A stretch of DNA of 35,977 nt from JAHJDR01 sp964609965 (lineage in GTDB: Bacteria > UBA10199 > JADGCS01). The stretch lies in contig CAZSTS010000026.1 of assembly GCA_964609965.1 (NCBI GenBank), positions 1 to 35,977 of the forward strand, read 5' to 3'. A program made the translations under genes and the position numbers. Of this stretch, positions 6,935 through 13,573 are shown piece by piece. The notes beneath the pieces were generated by a model, which was not told the DNA's origin, did not search any database, and worked only from the letters and a program-made list of their open reading frames with translations. Position 1 is the first letter of the stretch, and every line of letters starts with the position of its first letter.

Positions 6935-8242
6935 ATGAAAACATTTATTTATAAATATTTTCAAATCAAAGAACATGGTTCCACAATCAGTCGTGAGATG
7001 TTGGCAGGTCTCACAACTTTTCTTACTGTGGCCTACATCATTATCGTCAACCCAGCGATACTTGAGGCAGCGGGCATACCGCGTGAGGCCTCGATCGCTG
7101 CTACGATTTACACAGCAGTGATTGGAACATTTCTCATGGGGTTTTATGCCAAACGTCCGTTCGTGATCGCACCTTACATGGGAGAGAATGCGTTTATTGC
7201 TTTTACTGTTGTCAAAGTTCTTGGGCATTCATGGCAGACAGCTATGGGAGCTATTTTTATCAGTGGTGTTCTTTTTGTCATTCTCACTTTGCTTCGTGTA
7301 CGTACTTGGCTTGTCGAAGCTATTCCAGCATCCCTCAAATATTCATTTGTTGTTGGGCTAGGACTTTTTCTCACGATTATTGGTCTAGTTGGCATGGGGG
7401 TTGTTGTTAAAGGACAGGGAACACCTTTGAAGATGGGGGATTTTACAGCGCCGACAGTGCTTTTGGGTATTTTGGGTTTTTTGATCATGTGTGTGCTCAT
7501 GGCTCGTAAGGTTCGTGGGGCAATTATCATTAGTATTCTAGCTGTGTCTGCGTTGGGTTTTGTTTTCGGTCTTTCACCTTTGCCAGAAAAGTTCATGGGA
7601 TCCCCTCCAGATATTTCTCCTATATTATTTCAGTTGGACATAGTGGGAGCTTTATCATGGGGCTTCTTTTCCGTTATCCTCACTATCTTTATCATGGATT
7701 TCGTCGACACTATGGGGACTTTGATTGGCGTTTCAGCTCGTGCAGGATTTTTAGATAAGAAGGGAAATCTTCCTGACATTCAAAAGCCCATGATGGCAGA
7801 TGCGATTGCCACTGTTGCTGCCGGTCTTTTAGGGACAAGCACAGCCGGGACATTTATCGAGTCTGCTACAGGAATTGAGGAGGGTGGTCGCACAGGACTC
7901 ACAGCAGTAACCTGCGGCATTCTTTTTCTCTTGGGTCTCTTTTTTGCACCTTTCTTTGTGAGTATTCCCGCCTATGCCTATGGTCCAGCACTTGTCTTGG
8001 TCGGCTCGCTCATGATCGGTGTGGCACGTAAAATTGATTTTGATGATTACACAGAACTCTTTCCTGCCTTTTGTACGATTGTGCTCATGTGTTTTACTTA
8101 TAATCTCGGTATTGGGATCACAGCAGGTTTTGTGATGTACCCACTTATCAAACTTCTCACAGGACGTGTCAAAGAAGTGCATGCAGGCATGTGGGTGCTG
8201 TTTACCCTGTCAGTTGTCTTCTATATTTTTTATCCGTATTGA
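6935..8242 (+). CDS. NCS2-family purine permease (AzgA/PbuG-like)
   Basis: A 435-residue inner-membrane transporter with 12-14 hydrophobic segments. The order of signatures fits the AzgA-type branch of nucleobase:cation symporters, which import adenine, guanine or hypoxanthine with H+. These are the N-terminal GSTISREMLAGLTTFLTVAYIIIVNP, the GENAFIAF block, and the hallmark TFIESATGIEEGGRTGL around residue 310, each visible in order. AAGGA precedes the ATG by about seven bases. It lies 53 bases behind thyA, so the two could be cotranscribed as nucleotide-supply genes. The exact base specificity cannot be decided from the sequence. Confidence 0.9.
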   Translation: MKTFIYKYFQIKEHGSTISREMLAGLTTFLTVAYIIIVNPAILEAAGIPREASIAATIYTAVIGTFLMGFYAKRPFVIAPYMGENAFIAFTVVKVLGHSWQTAMGAIFISGVLFVILTLLRVRTWLVEAIPASLKYSFVVGLGLFLTIIGLVGMGVVVKGQGTPLKMGDFTAPTVLLGILGFLIMCVLMARKVRGAIIISILAVSALGFVFGLSPLPEKFMGSPPDISPILFQLDIVGALSWGFFSVILTIFIMDFVDTMGTLIGVSARAGFLDKKGNLPDIQKPMMADAIATVAAGLLGTSTAGTFIESATGIEEGGRTGLTAVTCGILFLLGLFFAPFFVSIPAYAYGPALVLVGSLMIGVARKIDFDDYTELFPAFCTIVLMCFTYNLGIGITAGFVMYPLIKLLTGRVKEVHAGMWVLFTLSVVFYIFYPY

Positions 8243-8300
8243 GGGGGGGGCGCCGACGTGCCGACCTAGGTTTCGCCGAGACGAAAGTGCCGACACACCG
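8243..8300. repeat. G-run plus four GCCGA words
   Basis: Eight Gs directly follow the permease stop codon. GCCGA then occurs at 8252, 8260, 8275 and 8289, including a TTTCG-CCGAGA-CGAAA mini hairpin at 8271-8286. The block is far more GC-rich than its surroundings. A related block (nine Gs, then CGGACGCGCCGA) lies at 10229-10249 on the other side of the next gene. Confidence 0.5.
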
Positions 8301-8324
8301 GATAAAAATTATAGTTATGTGTTG

Positions 8325-9521
8325 TTATTCGACCGTTGCTTCTTCTTCAGTCAACTTTTCTTCTATAAGAGAATTAACAACACTATTGACGACGCTATCA
8401 GCAAGCTCAATTGTAAAACGGGCCTTCCAATCATTTTCTTGATAAAATGAAAGTGAAAGATTGAGGGCATCAAAATACACTTTATCGTTATAGAGCACGG
8501 CTTCATAAAAATCTAAAGAGATCCCAACAACACCATCACCAAGACCAATGCTTGTTAAATCAATGCCACCTTCTTTGTCTTCAACGTTTCCTTCTGCCTC
8601 AGCGGTTTCGCTTGTCCCTTCTAAGTTGTCATCACCTTCTTCTTTTGAAGTCAGTTCCGCGAGTGTTTCTGTGTCAATTAAAGCCTTAAATACTTCACAC
8701 CCATAAATGATTTCGCCCTCTGCTTTCCCATACAGAGACAAAGATTCTGGCATGAAAAAGATTTCATCTTTGATTTCAGATTCTGCACACGTGATAAATT
8801 TATTTTCAATCAAACAATCCATGCTGCTATGTTTGTTTCCCTCTAGATCTTGTAAGGCTGCTTCAAATTGCAAGCCATCATCACTTGAAATGAAAGATAG
8901 ATTCAGGTTTTTTCTATCTTCATCTTCAATAAAAAGGTCTGAAGTGATAAGGGTGTCACCTAAAAGAAGTTCATTCTTAAAAGCCTCTATGGCCTCAGTT
9001 GTTAGATCATATTTTAAGCTGATAATGAGATAGCTGTCTTTATCATCTGGAGTTTCTTCGTTTATGCGGGCAGCTAACACAATTGATTCAATATTGGTGT
9101 AATCTGTTTGAACATGTTGAAAAACACTATTCAAACTAGAGGCTACGTCATCAAACATTTTTTTATTGTCTTCGGAGCTGTCTATATAACTCTGGACAAT
9201 TGTCGTGTTAATAAAATCACCCAGTCTTAGCACTGCAACTAAATCTGAATTATCATGAACTCTTTTTATAAGCTCTTCTGAGTTACATACTTTGCTTTCA
9301 ACACCGCAGGTTTGGGTGGGATTAATTGTTACAACTTCTATCGCTATATCAGCGCCAGGGATGTTAATAGGGGGGTCGGAAACTGGCGTATCGCTATTTG
9401 TAATGATGTCATCACTTGGAGTGAGCCCTTTCTCGCCTCCGTCACAGGCTACAAGATGACAGCAAAGAAGAATAAATACGATACTTAAAACTTTATAGTA
9501 AATATTTTTTTTATGATACAT
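8325..9521 (-). CDS. Internal start: lipoprotein of unknown function
   Basis: This is the downstream part of the same frame, starting at ATG 9521. AAAGGTGG lies four bases before the ATG. The first 28 residues form a lipoprotein signal (basic start MYHKK, hydrophobic core, lipobox LVAC). The mature part begins with DGGEKG and a Pro/Asp-rich linker, followed by about 340 mostly acidic residues with three or four cysteines (TCGVESKVC, DCLIENKFITC). It ends in a Glu-rich tail. Surface attachment is inferred; I recognise no family. Confidence 0.6.
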   Translation of the reverse strand: MYHKKNIYYKVLSIVFILLCCHLVACDGGEKGLTPSDDIITNSDTPVSDPPINIPGADIAIEVVTINPTQTCGVESKVCNSEELIKRVHDNSDLVAVLRLGDFINTTIVQSYIDSSEDNKKMFDDVASSLNSVFQHVQTDYTNIESIVLAARINEETPDDKDSYLIISLKYDLTTEAIEAFKNELLLGDTLITSDLFIEDEDRKNLNLSFISSDDGLQFEAALQDLEGNKHSSMDCLIENKFITCAESEIKDEIFFMPESLSLYGKAEGEIIYGCEVFKALIDTETLAELTSKEEGDDNLEGTSETAEAEGNVEDKEGGIDLTSIGLGDGVVGISLDFYEAVLYNDKVYFDALNLSLSFYQENDWKARFTIELADSVVNSVVNSLIEEKLTEEEATVE

Positions 9522-10010
9522 AACACCACCTTTTGTTATCTGGTTTTTTCTTAAAAGGAGTAAGATGAATATAGGGATGGCCAGAATAAATATCCATGTG
9601 CTTCTAAAGTCTGACTGAGTTTGATTGTTATGAAGAGAACAAGCTGATGAGCCAGAGAGTTTTGCGTTGATTATTCCAGGGACTGTTTCAGTTACGGCTT
9701 CTTCATTATTGGCTATCTCATAATCATCTTCCATTGCTATTTCGTGTTTAAGGCATATGATTGTTCCATCGTCTTCAAAAATCGTTTCGTAACCATCAAT
9801 ACAAAAGCACAGATCACTGTCTTCATCATATTCTAAATAGGTATCATCAGGACACAAAGCCTCTTCATCAATTTCTGTATCATATTCTTCACTGTCCCAC
9901 TCAAATGCAATTTCATCCAATAATAATTGCTTTCCATATGACTTTGTTGTCGTTGCTAAACAAAATATAATAATGCACAAAACAATCAAAAGAAGTTTAA
10001 TGTAATTCAT
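8325..10010 (-). CDS. Joined exported proteins: CTERM-anchored Cys-rich domain followed by a lipoprotein
   Basis: A single open frame. ATG at 10010 is chosen over the GTG at 10019 because AGGGTGG lies five bases before it. Part one, about residues 1-160, has a signal peptide, an acidic segment, a Cys-rich CxC-type motif (LCFCIDGYET) and then a C-terminal anchor. That anchor has SSACS, a hydrophobic run and LLLLRKNQ, like MYXO-CTERM sorting tails. Part two begins at an internal ATG (9521) with its own ribosome binding site (AAAGGTGG) and a lipoprotein signal ending LVACDGG. About 360 acidic residues of no recognised family follow. A CTERM tail and a lipobox in the middle of one chain make no sense as a single protein, so either two proteins are made or the stop codon between them was lost. 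Confidence 0.7.
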   Translation of the reverse strand: MNYIKLLLIVLCIIIFCLATTTKSYGKQLLLDEIAFEWDSEEYDTEIDEEALCPDDTYLEYDEDSDLCFCIDGYETIFEDDGTIICLKHEIAMEDDYEIANNEEAVTETVPGIINAKLSGSSACSLHNNQTQSDFRSTWIFILAIPIFILLLLRKNQITKGGVMYHKKNIYYKVLSIVFILLCCHLVACDGGEKGLTPSDDIITNSDTPVSDPPINIPGADIAIEVVTINPTQTCGVESKVCNSEELIKRVHDNSDLVAVLRLGDFINTTIVQSYIDSSEDNKKMFDDVASSLNSVFQHVQTDYTNIESIVLAARINEETPDDKDSYLIISLKYDLTTEAIEAFKNELLLGDTLITSDLFIEDEDRKNLNLSFISSDDGLQFEAALQDLEGNKHSSMDCLIENKFITCAESEIKDEIFFMPESLSLYGKAEGEIIYGCEVFKALIDTETLAELTSKEEGDDNLEGTSETAEAEGNVEDKEGGIDLTSIGLGDGVVGISLDFYEAVLYNDKVYFDALNLSLSFYQENDWKARFTIELADSVVNSVVNSLIEEKLTEEEATVE

Positions 10011-10178
10011 ATGAACCACCCTGTTTATATGTGTTTGCCCTAACTGACTCTCTCACATAACATCTGTGTGCCAGTAATCTATTAAGCAAAATCTGTTCCA
10101 TCTGATGCAAGGGAATATCCTACTCAAATCATGCCATTATGTTTTGGAAAAAAATATCAGTTTTACCAAAATGATATT

Positions 10179-10193
10179 TTCTCAGATTGAGAG
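10179..10193. promoter_or_regulatory. Palindrome TTCTCA-N3-TGAGA, copy 3
   Basis: The site reads TTCTCAGATTGAGAG and lies about 170 bases upstream of the exported-protein gene starting at 10010. Arms and spacing equal those of copies 1 and 2. Between it and the gene there is also a stretch (10084-10125) with words shared with the other two upstream regions, notably TGCAAGG followed by AATAT. Apart from this and the G-run at 10229, the 10011-10274 gap holds nothing I can call. Confidence 0.5.
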
Positions 10194-10228
10194 ATAAATT
10201 TGTTAGAGATGTTAAGAGGTGATAAAAA

Positions 10229-10249
10229 GGGGGGGGGCGGACGCGCCGA
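10229..10249. repeat. G-run plus CGCCGA block, partner of 8243-8300
   Basis: Nine Gs followed by CGGACGCGCCGA, in the same orientation as the block at 8243. The two blocks bracket the 8325-10010 gene together with its upstream palindrome. Confidence 0.4.
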
Positions 10250-10274
10250 TAAGAGTTTGGGGTGATGAAGGGTT

Positions 10275-10763
10275 CTAATCAATAAGCCTATAATATTCAT
10301 CCCAGGTCATGCTTCTCCCTGGATAGGCGGGGTTTTGGAATTTCCATTCATTTTTTAACCATTTTTTCACTTCTTCAAAAAAGAGAGGCTCAAGATATTT
10401 GTGAGAGTTTCTAAACCAAAAATCTACGCGACAATCGTAATCCACAGCAGAGGTAGGCCTTATATAGAAGCAACCGATGCTTGAAGCTCTATCAGTGTTT
10501 AAAATAATATATCTAAACGTCTTTCTGTCTTTGAATTCTTTATAGTCCTTTTCAAGATCTCTTAGATTGTATTCGATCGAAGTCACTTCTCCTGGCCACC
10601 CATCTCTGGGACCAAAAATATCCTTCAATTCTTCTTTACTTGAAGTCCAGGCCTCATAATCCATTTCATTATGCTTAGGTGTAAGTGGTTCCATGATATA
10701 GTTCTCTGTAATAACTTCTATCGGAGGTTCAAAACCCTTTGGTAATTTAATGGAGTGAGACAT
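10275..10763 (-). CDS. GNAT-like N-acetyltransferase
   Basis: A 162-residue cytosolic protein. The layout is that of a GNAT acyltransferase: an N-terminal block (ITENYIMEPLTPKHNEMDYEAW), a central strand pair (TFRYIILN, SSIGCFYIRP) and a segment DCRVDFWFRNSHKYLEPLFFEEVKKWL where acetyl-CoA would bind. The canonical QxxGxG/A loop is not well preserved, so activity is uncertain. CAGGAG precedes the ATG by six bases. It lies 15 bases behind the zinc-ribbon gene at 10779, so it is probably in the same transcript. A remnant of a second, related N-terminus lies at 12717-12764. Confidence 0.65.
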   Translation of the reverse strand: MSHSIKLPKGFEPPIEVITENYIMEPLTPKHNEMDYEAWTSSKEELKDIFGPRDGWPGEVTSIEYNLRDLEKDYKEFKDRKTFRYIILNTDRASSIGCFYIRPTSAVDYDCRVDFWFRNSHKYLEPLFFEEVKKWLKNEWKFQNPAYPGRSMTWDEYYRLID

Positions 10764-10778
10764 TTTTTCTCCTGAGTA

Positions 10779-12053
10779 TTATAAACCGCTCGTGATATTA
10801 CCAATGCTATTATAATAAAAAAAATCTGGCTTGCTTGTGAGAATTGATGAAGAACAATGTGGACATTGAATGGTGTTGTTGGTGAGCAGGCTCTTTTTTA
10901 ACATGGAGATATTTCCTTGAATTGGAGAAGGAAAAGCCTTTTCACATTTTGAACAGCGAAGCATCAGTGTGCAGCAAAGCATAAAATAAAACAGTTGTAA
11001 TCTATCAACAATATCAGAAATAAGTTGTTCAACAGAATGGTTTTCTAATGGTACAAGGGCTGCGCCGTAAGGGCACAACACAGGGACTTGATGATCATTC
11101 AGAATCGGAAAGAATTCATCCTGAAATTCTATAATGCGTGATTTACAAATTGCTTCATTCTGTATTTTTTGGAGCGAAAACGCTAACTCCATCGCAGCCT
11201 GAAGCATATTATTTATTCCGAGAGGCCTTTTCTCCGTAATCTTTCCAATCCATCGAACAATTGCGCAATCATAATCTGACTCTGCATGAAGAAATTCGAA
11301 ATCACGAATTGTCCATGTTGTAATGAATGGGTTATATGCAAGATCTTTATGGGAACGAAGAAGCCCCCCTTTCTCGAGATCTCCTTGAATGCGATGAATT
11401 GTTGACGCGTTACAAAGGAGCATATTCGCTAGACGAACTGATGTCAGAAAATCTAACTCCCTTTTACTTTTTACATTGTGACTTACCGACAACAAATATA
11501 AAATGTCGGCTCGAATATTCTTTCCATATAGATAGCGATAACGAAGTTGTGCATTATTCTTGAGAATCTGAACCTGATCCTGTAGCTTTTCTCGCGGTGA
11601 TGAAGCATGATAAAGAATTCCCCATTTTGAAAAAATGGAGTCTTTCTCTAGCTCTCCTCCTATTTGCAGCTCGGCAAATAACGGAAGCTTTTTCCAAGAT
11701 GAGCTGCACATCTTACGACACTGCTTGATAACGGTCTTCCATTGTGATGAAGATCGTTTTTCAAAAAATGCACCTAAAAAACGTGCTGCCCACTCGCTTT
11801 CTTCTTTACGGATAAGTGTTGAAAGACGTTCGTTATTGACGGTATCTTCATAATGATTCAACCATCCCCACACACCATCATAAAGGCGCGCATCATATCG
11901 AACAGCATGTGCAAAGATGAGAAGAGCAGCCTCAATATCAGTAGAATACTTATTTGCACCAACAGAGCCGATAAGGCCAAGGCGATTCCACTGTGCCCAG
12001 ACAAGATCGAGAACAATCTTGATAAGTTGTTTGCTATAGTTTTTTTGCGACAT
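10779..12053 (-). CDS. Winged-helix protein with C-terminal zinc ribbon, partner of the nucleotidyltransferase
   Basis: A 424-residue cytosolic protein. Residues about 205-235 (SVRLANMLLCNASTIHRIQ, then DLEKGGLL) read as a winged helix-turn-helix that could bind DNA. The C-terminus holds two CxxC knuckles, CSKC (367-370) and CPHC (397-400), the pattern of a zinc ribbon. The N-terminal 190 residues are helical and rich in Trp and Arg, with no family I recognise. Its start overlaps the end of the nucleotidyltransferase gene by 20 bases, so the two are translationally coupled. By analogy with AbiE-type pairs (HTH partner plus nucleotidyltransferase) it may be the antitoxin and autoregulator, but this is inference. 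Confidence 0.6.
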   Translation of the reverse strand: MSQKNYSKQLIKIVLDLVWAQWNRLGLIGSVGANKYSTDIEAALLIFAHAVRYDARLYDGVWGWLNHYEDTVNNERLSTLIRKEESEWAARFLGAFFEKRSSSQWKTVIKQCRKMCSSSWKKLPLFAELQIGGELEKDSIFSKWGILYHASSPREKLQDQVQILKNNAQLRYRYLYGKNIRADILYLLSVSHNVKSKRELDFLTSVRLANMLLCNASTIHRIQGDLEKGGLLRSHKDLAYNPFITTWTIRDFEFLHAESDYDCAIVRWIGKITEKRPLGINNMLQAAMELAFSLQKIQNEAICKSRIIEFQDEFFPILNDHQVPVLCPYGAALVPLENHSVEQLISDIVDRLQLFYFMLCCTLMLRCSKCEKAFPSPIQGNISMLKKSLLTNNTIQCPHCSSSILTSKPDFFYYNSIGNITSGL

Positions 12054-12603
12054 CGTTATACCCTAGATGTTGAAGCATGCTTCTTAAAACTTTTTTGAAA
12101 TTCTCAGACACATCATGTGTCTGGCACCATTTTGCTGCTTCAAACATTTCTTCTGAAGTTGGATTAAGATTCGTTAAATCTGAGACATGATAGGATGATG
12201 GATCTCGATCAGCTGAAGCATAGAGCTTAAAATGAATTTGATCATAGCGAGATGCAAAAAGAACGGTGAGTTTTTTACCAAGCTTCTTTTTGAAAGCGCG
12301 ATCATGAAAGCCATCAGGAAGACCCATTAGGGTTAGTGCCTCAGGTCCTGTATTCATCCAATTTTGAGGCAATCCATAATTATTTGATATGATCTTTACA
12401 GCTTCGGTCAATTGATCTGGCCAAGGGGATGGAAAGATCGTATCGATATCTTTCGTCGTAATACGGTCGGTCAAATCCATGAACAAGAGGGCAGCGCCAC
12501 CGCATATGCCAATAGTTACAGTAGGCCCATCAAGTTGTTCGTAAACACTGCTTAATTCTTGAAGATATTTTATCACTTCTTCTTTGTTGATATTGGCAAG
12601 CAT
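12034..12603 (-). CDS. Nucleotidyltransferase-fold protein (DUF6036/AbiEii-like)
   Basis: A 189-residue protein with the minimal nucleotidyltransferase signature: GGAALLFM at residues 35-42, then RITTKDIDTIFP (47-58), where the two Asp of DID would bind metal. A helical region with a basic block (AFKKKLGKKL) follows. Such proteins act on nucleotides or tRNA in type IV toxin-antitoxin systems such as AbiE, but many relatives are uncharacterised. There is no ribosome binding site. A TAAAAT -10 element ends seven bases before the ATG, so the message may be leaderless. The upstream palindrome at 12637-12651 overlaps the -35. Confidence 0.7.
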   Translation of the reverse strand: MLANINKEEVIKYLQELSSVYEQLDGPTVTIGICGGAALLFMDLTDRITTKDIDTIFPSPWPDQLTEAVKIISNNYGLPQNWMNTGPEALTLMGLPDGFHDRAFKKKLGKKLTVLFASRYDQIHFKLYASADRDPSSYHVSDLTNLNPTSEEMFEAAKWCQTHDVSENFKKVLRSMLQHLGYNDVAKKL

Positions 12604-12610
12604 TACAAAA

Positions 12611-12651
12611 ATTTTAGCATAACCATTGCAATATAAGCAATATCATATTGC
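12611..12651 (-). promoter_or_regulatory. Promoter with operator-like palindrome for the nucleotidyltransferase pair
   Basis: On the minus strand TTGCTT (12640-12635) and TAAAAT (12616-12611) are 18 bases apart, and the start codon follows seven bases after the -10. The -35 lies inside a perfect palindrome, GCAATATCATATTGC at 12637-12651, and a further GCAATAT is at 12628-12634. This geometry suits repression by the pair itself. Confidence 0.45.
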
Positions 12652-12716
12652 GTAATACACAATATCTTCTTGTAATAAATGCATTGAATAATATTTATAG
12701 TAATTAATTCAATATG

Positions 12717-12764
12717 TTATGAGGAATTTTCAAAGCCATTTGGTAAGTGAATTAGTTGAGGCAT
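12717..12764 (-). pseudogene. Remnant of a second GNAT N-terminus
   Basis: The frame encodes MPQLIHLPNGFENSS and then stops. It parallels the start of the intact GNAT gene at 10763 (MSHSIKLPKGFEPP), and an AGAGGG ribosome binding site is kept. At DNA level 19 of 26 bases around the start agree. The start lies inside the last codons of the methyltransferase gene. The rest of the gene is missing. Confidence 0.5.
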
Positions 12765-13567
12765 TTTTTCCCTCTATCCTGTAAGGTTGGGATGTTTCGC
12801 AATTTACTTACCCAAATCACATCATTCTTGTAATCAACCTTTGAATTGTGGGCTAAAAAATCAGTAACAATTGAATGTTCTTTTTGATCGAGTCTGTCTC
12901 TAAATATCATGTAGGCGAAAAACTCCTTACCCTGGTCAGTTAATTTATTCTCTTGATCAAGAAATCCTGTTAAATCTAGGTTTTTTTCAAATTCTTCTAA
13001 GTGATAATCCTTTTCTTTTTCTAATCCTAATTTATCAAGGCCTTTGATTACATTTCTTCCCAAGGTAGGGGCAATATCAAATTGCTCATTTAATTTGTCC
13101 AGTGCAGAGCCATATTGTGAAATGATGATGATGACCATACCTGTTTTGTTTTTGATTAAATTAAGAAATTTAGGATACAGCTCTTCTCCAAAGTGATAAA
13201 AACAATGAGCTGCTATGATAAGATCATATTGTTGATCAGACTCAGGAACAAAATCCTCAAAGCCACAAGCAAAAGTCCCCACCGAACAATCTTTTGATAG
13301 TCTTTCTTTGGCACATCCGAGGCATTTTGCATCTGGTTCTATAAGATCGATGTGGATTTTCTTTTTAAGAGAGGGTTTAAGGAGTTTAAGAAAATAAGAT
13401 GTTAGCTCCCCATCACCACATCCAATGTCTAGAATGCGGTAATTTGATCCGGATGATGTTATTTGCAGAGAGATTTTAGCTAGTAGTTTTTTATTGAGGT
13501 ATTCTTTGATTTTCTCTTTGTCGTTTGAACGTTTTTTGAAGTTATCGAAAAAAGTTTTAAAATCCAT
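12752..13567 (-). CDS. Class I SAM-dependent methyltransferase
   Basis: A 271-residue cytosolic methyltransferase. Motif I is RILDIGCGDGELT (about residues 44-56), the acidic strand end is IDLIEPDAKC, and motif IV is YDLIIAAHCFYHF. The C-terminal part (FLDQENKLTDQGKEFFAYMIFRD) resembles the cap of histamine-methyltransferase-like enzymes that act on small molecules. The substrate is unknown. It begins six bases after the stop of sucrose synthase, so it is the last gene of the sucrose operon. A link to sugar metabolism is not evident from the sequence. Confidence 0.8.
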   Translation of the reverse strand: MDFKTFFDNFKKRSNDKEKIKEYLNKKLLAKISLQITSSGSNYRILDIGCGDGELTSYFLKLLKPSLKKKIHIDLIEPDAKCLGCAKERLSKDCSVGTFACGFEDFVPESDQQYDLIIAAHCFYHFGEELYPKFLNLIKNKTGMVIIIISQYGSALDKLNEQFDIAPTLGRNVIKGLDKLGLEKEKDYHLEEFEKNLDLTGFLDQENKLTDQGKEFFAYMIFRDRLDQKEHSIVTDFLAHNSKVDYKNDVIWVSKLRNIPTLQDRGKKCLN

Positions 13568-13573
13568 GGAGCC

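Noticed and set aside
12683..12713. ATTGAAT/ATTCAAT inverted repeat as a terminator for the methyltransferase
   Set aside because: The stem is AT-only with a 17-base loop and no T run, so it is too weak to call.
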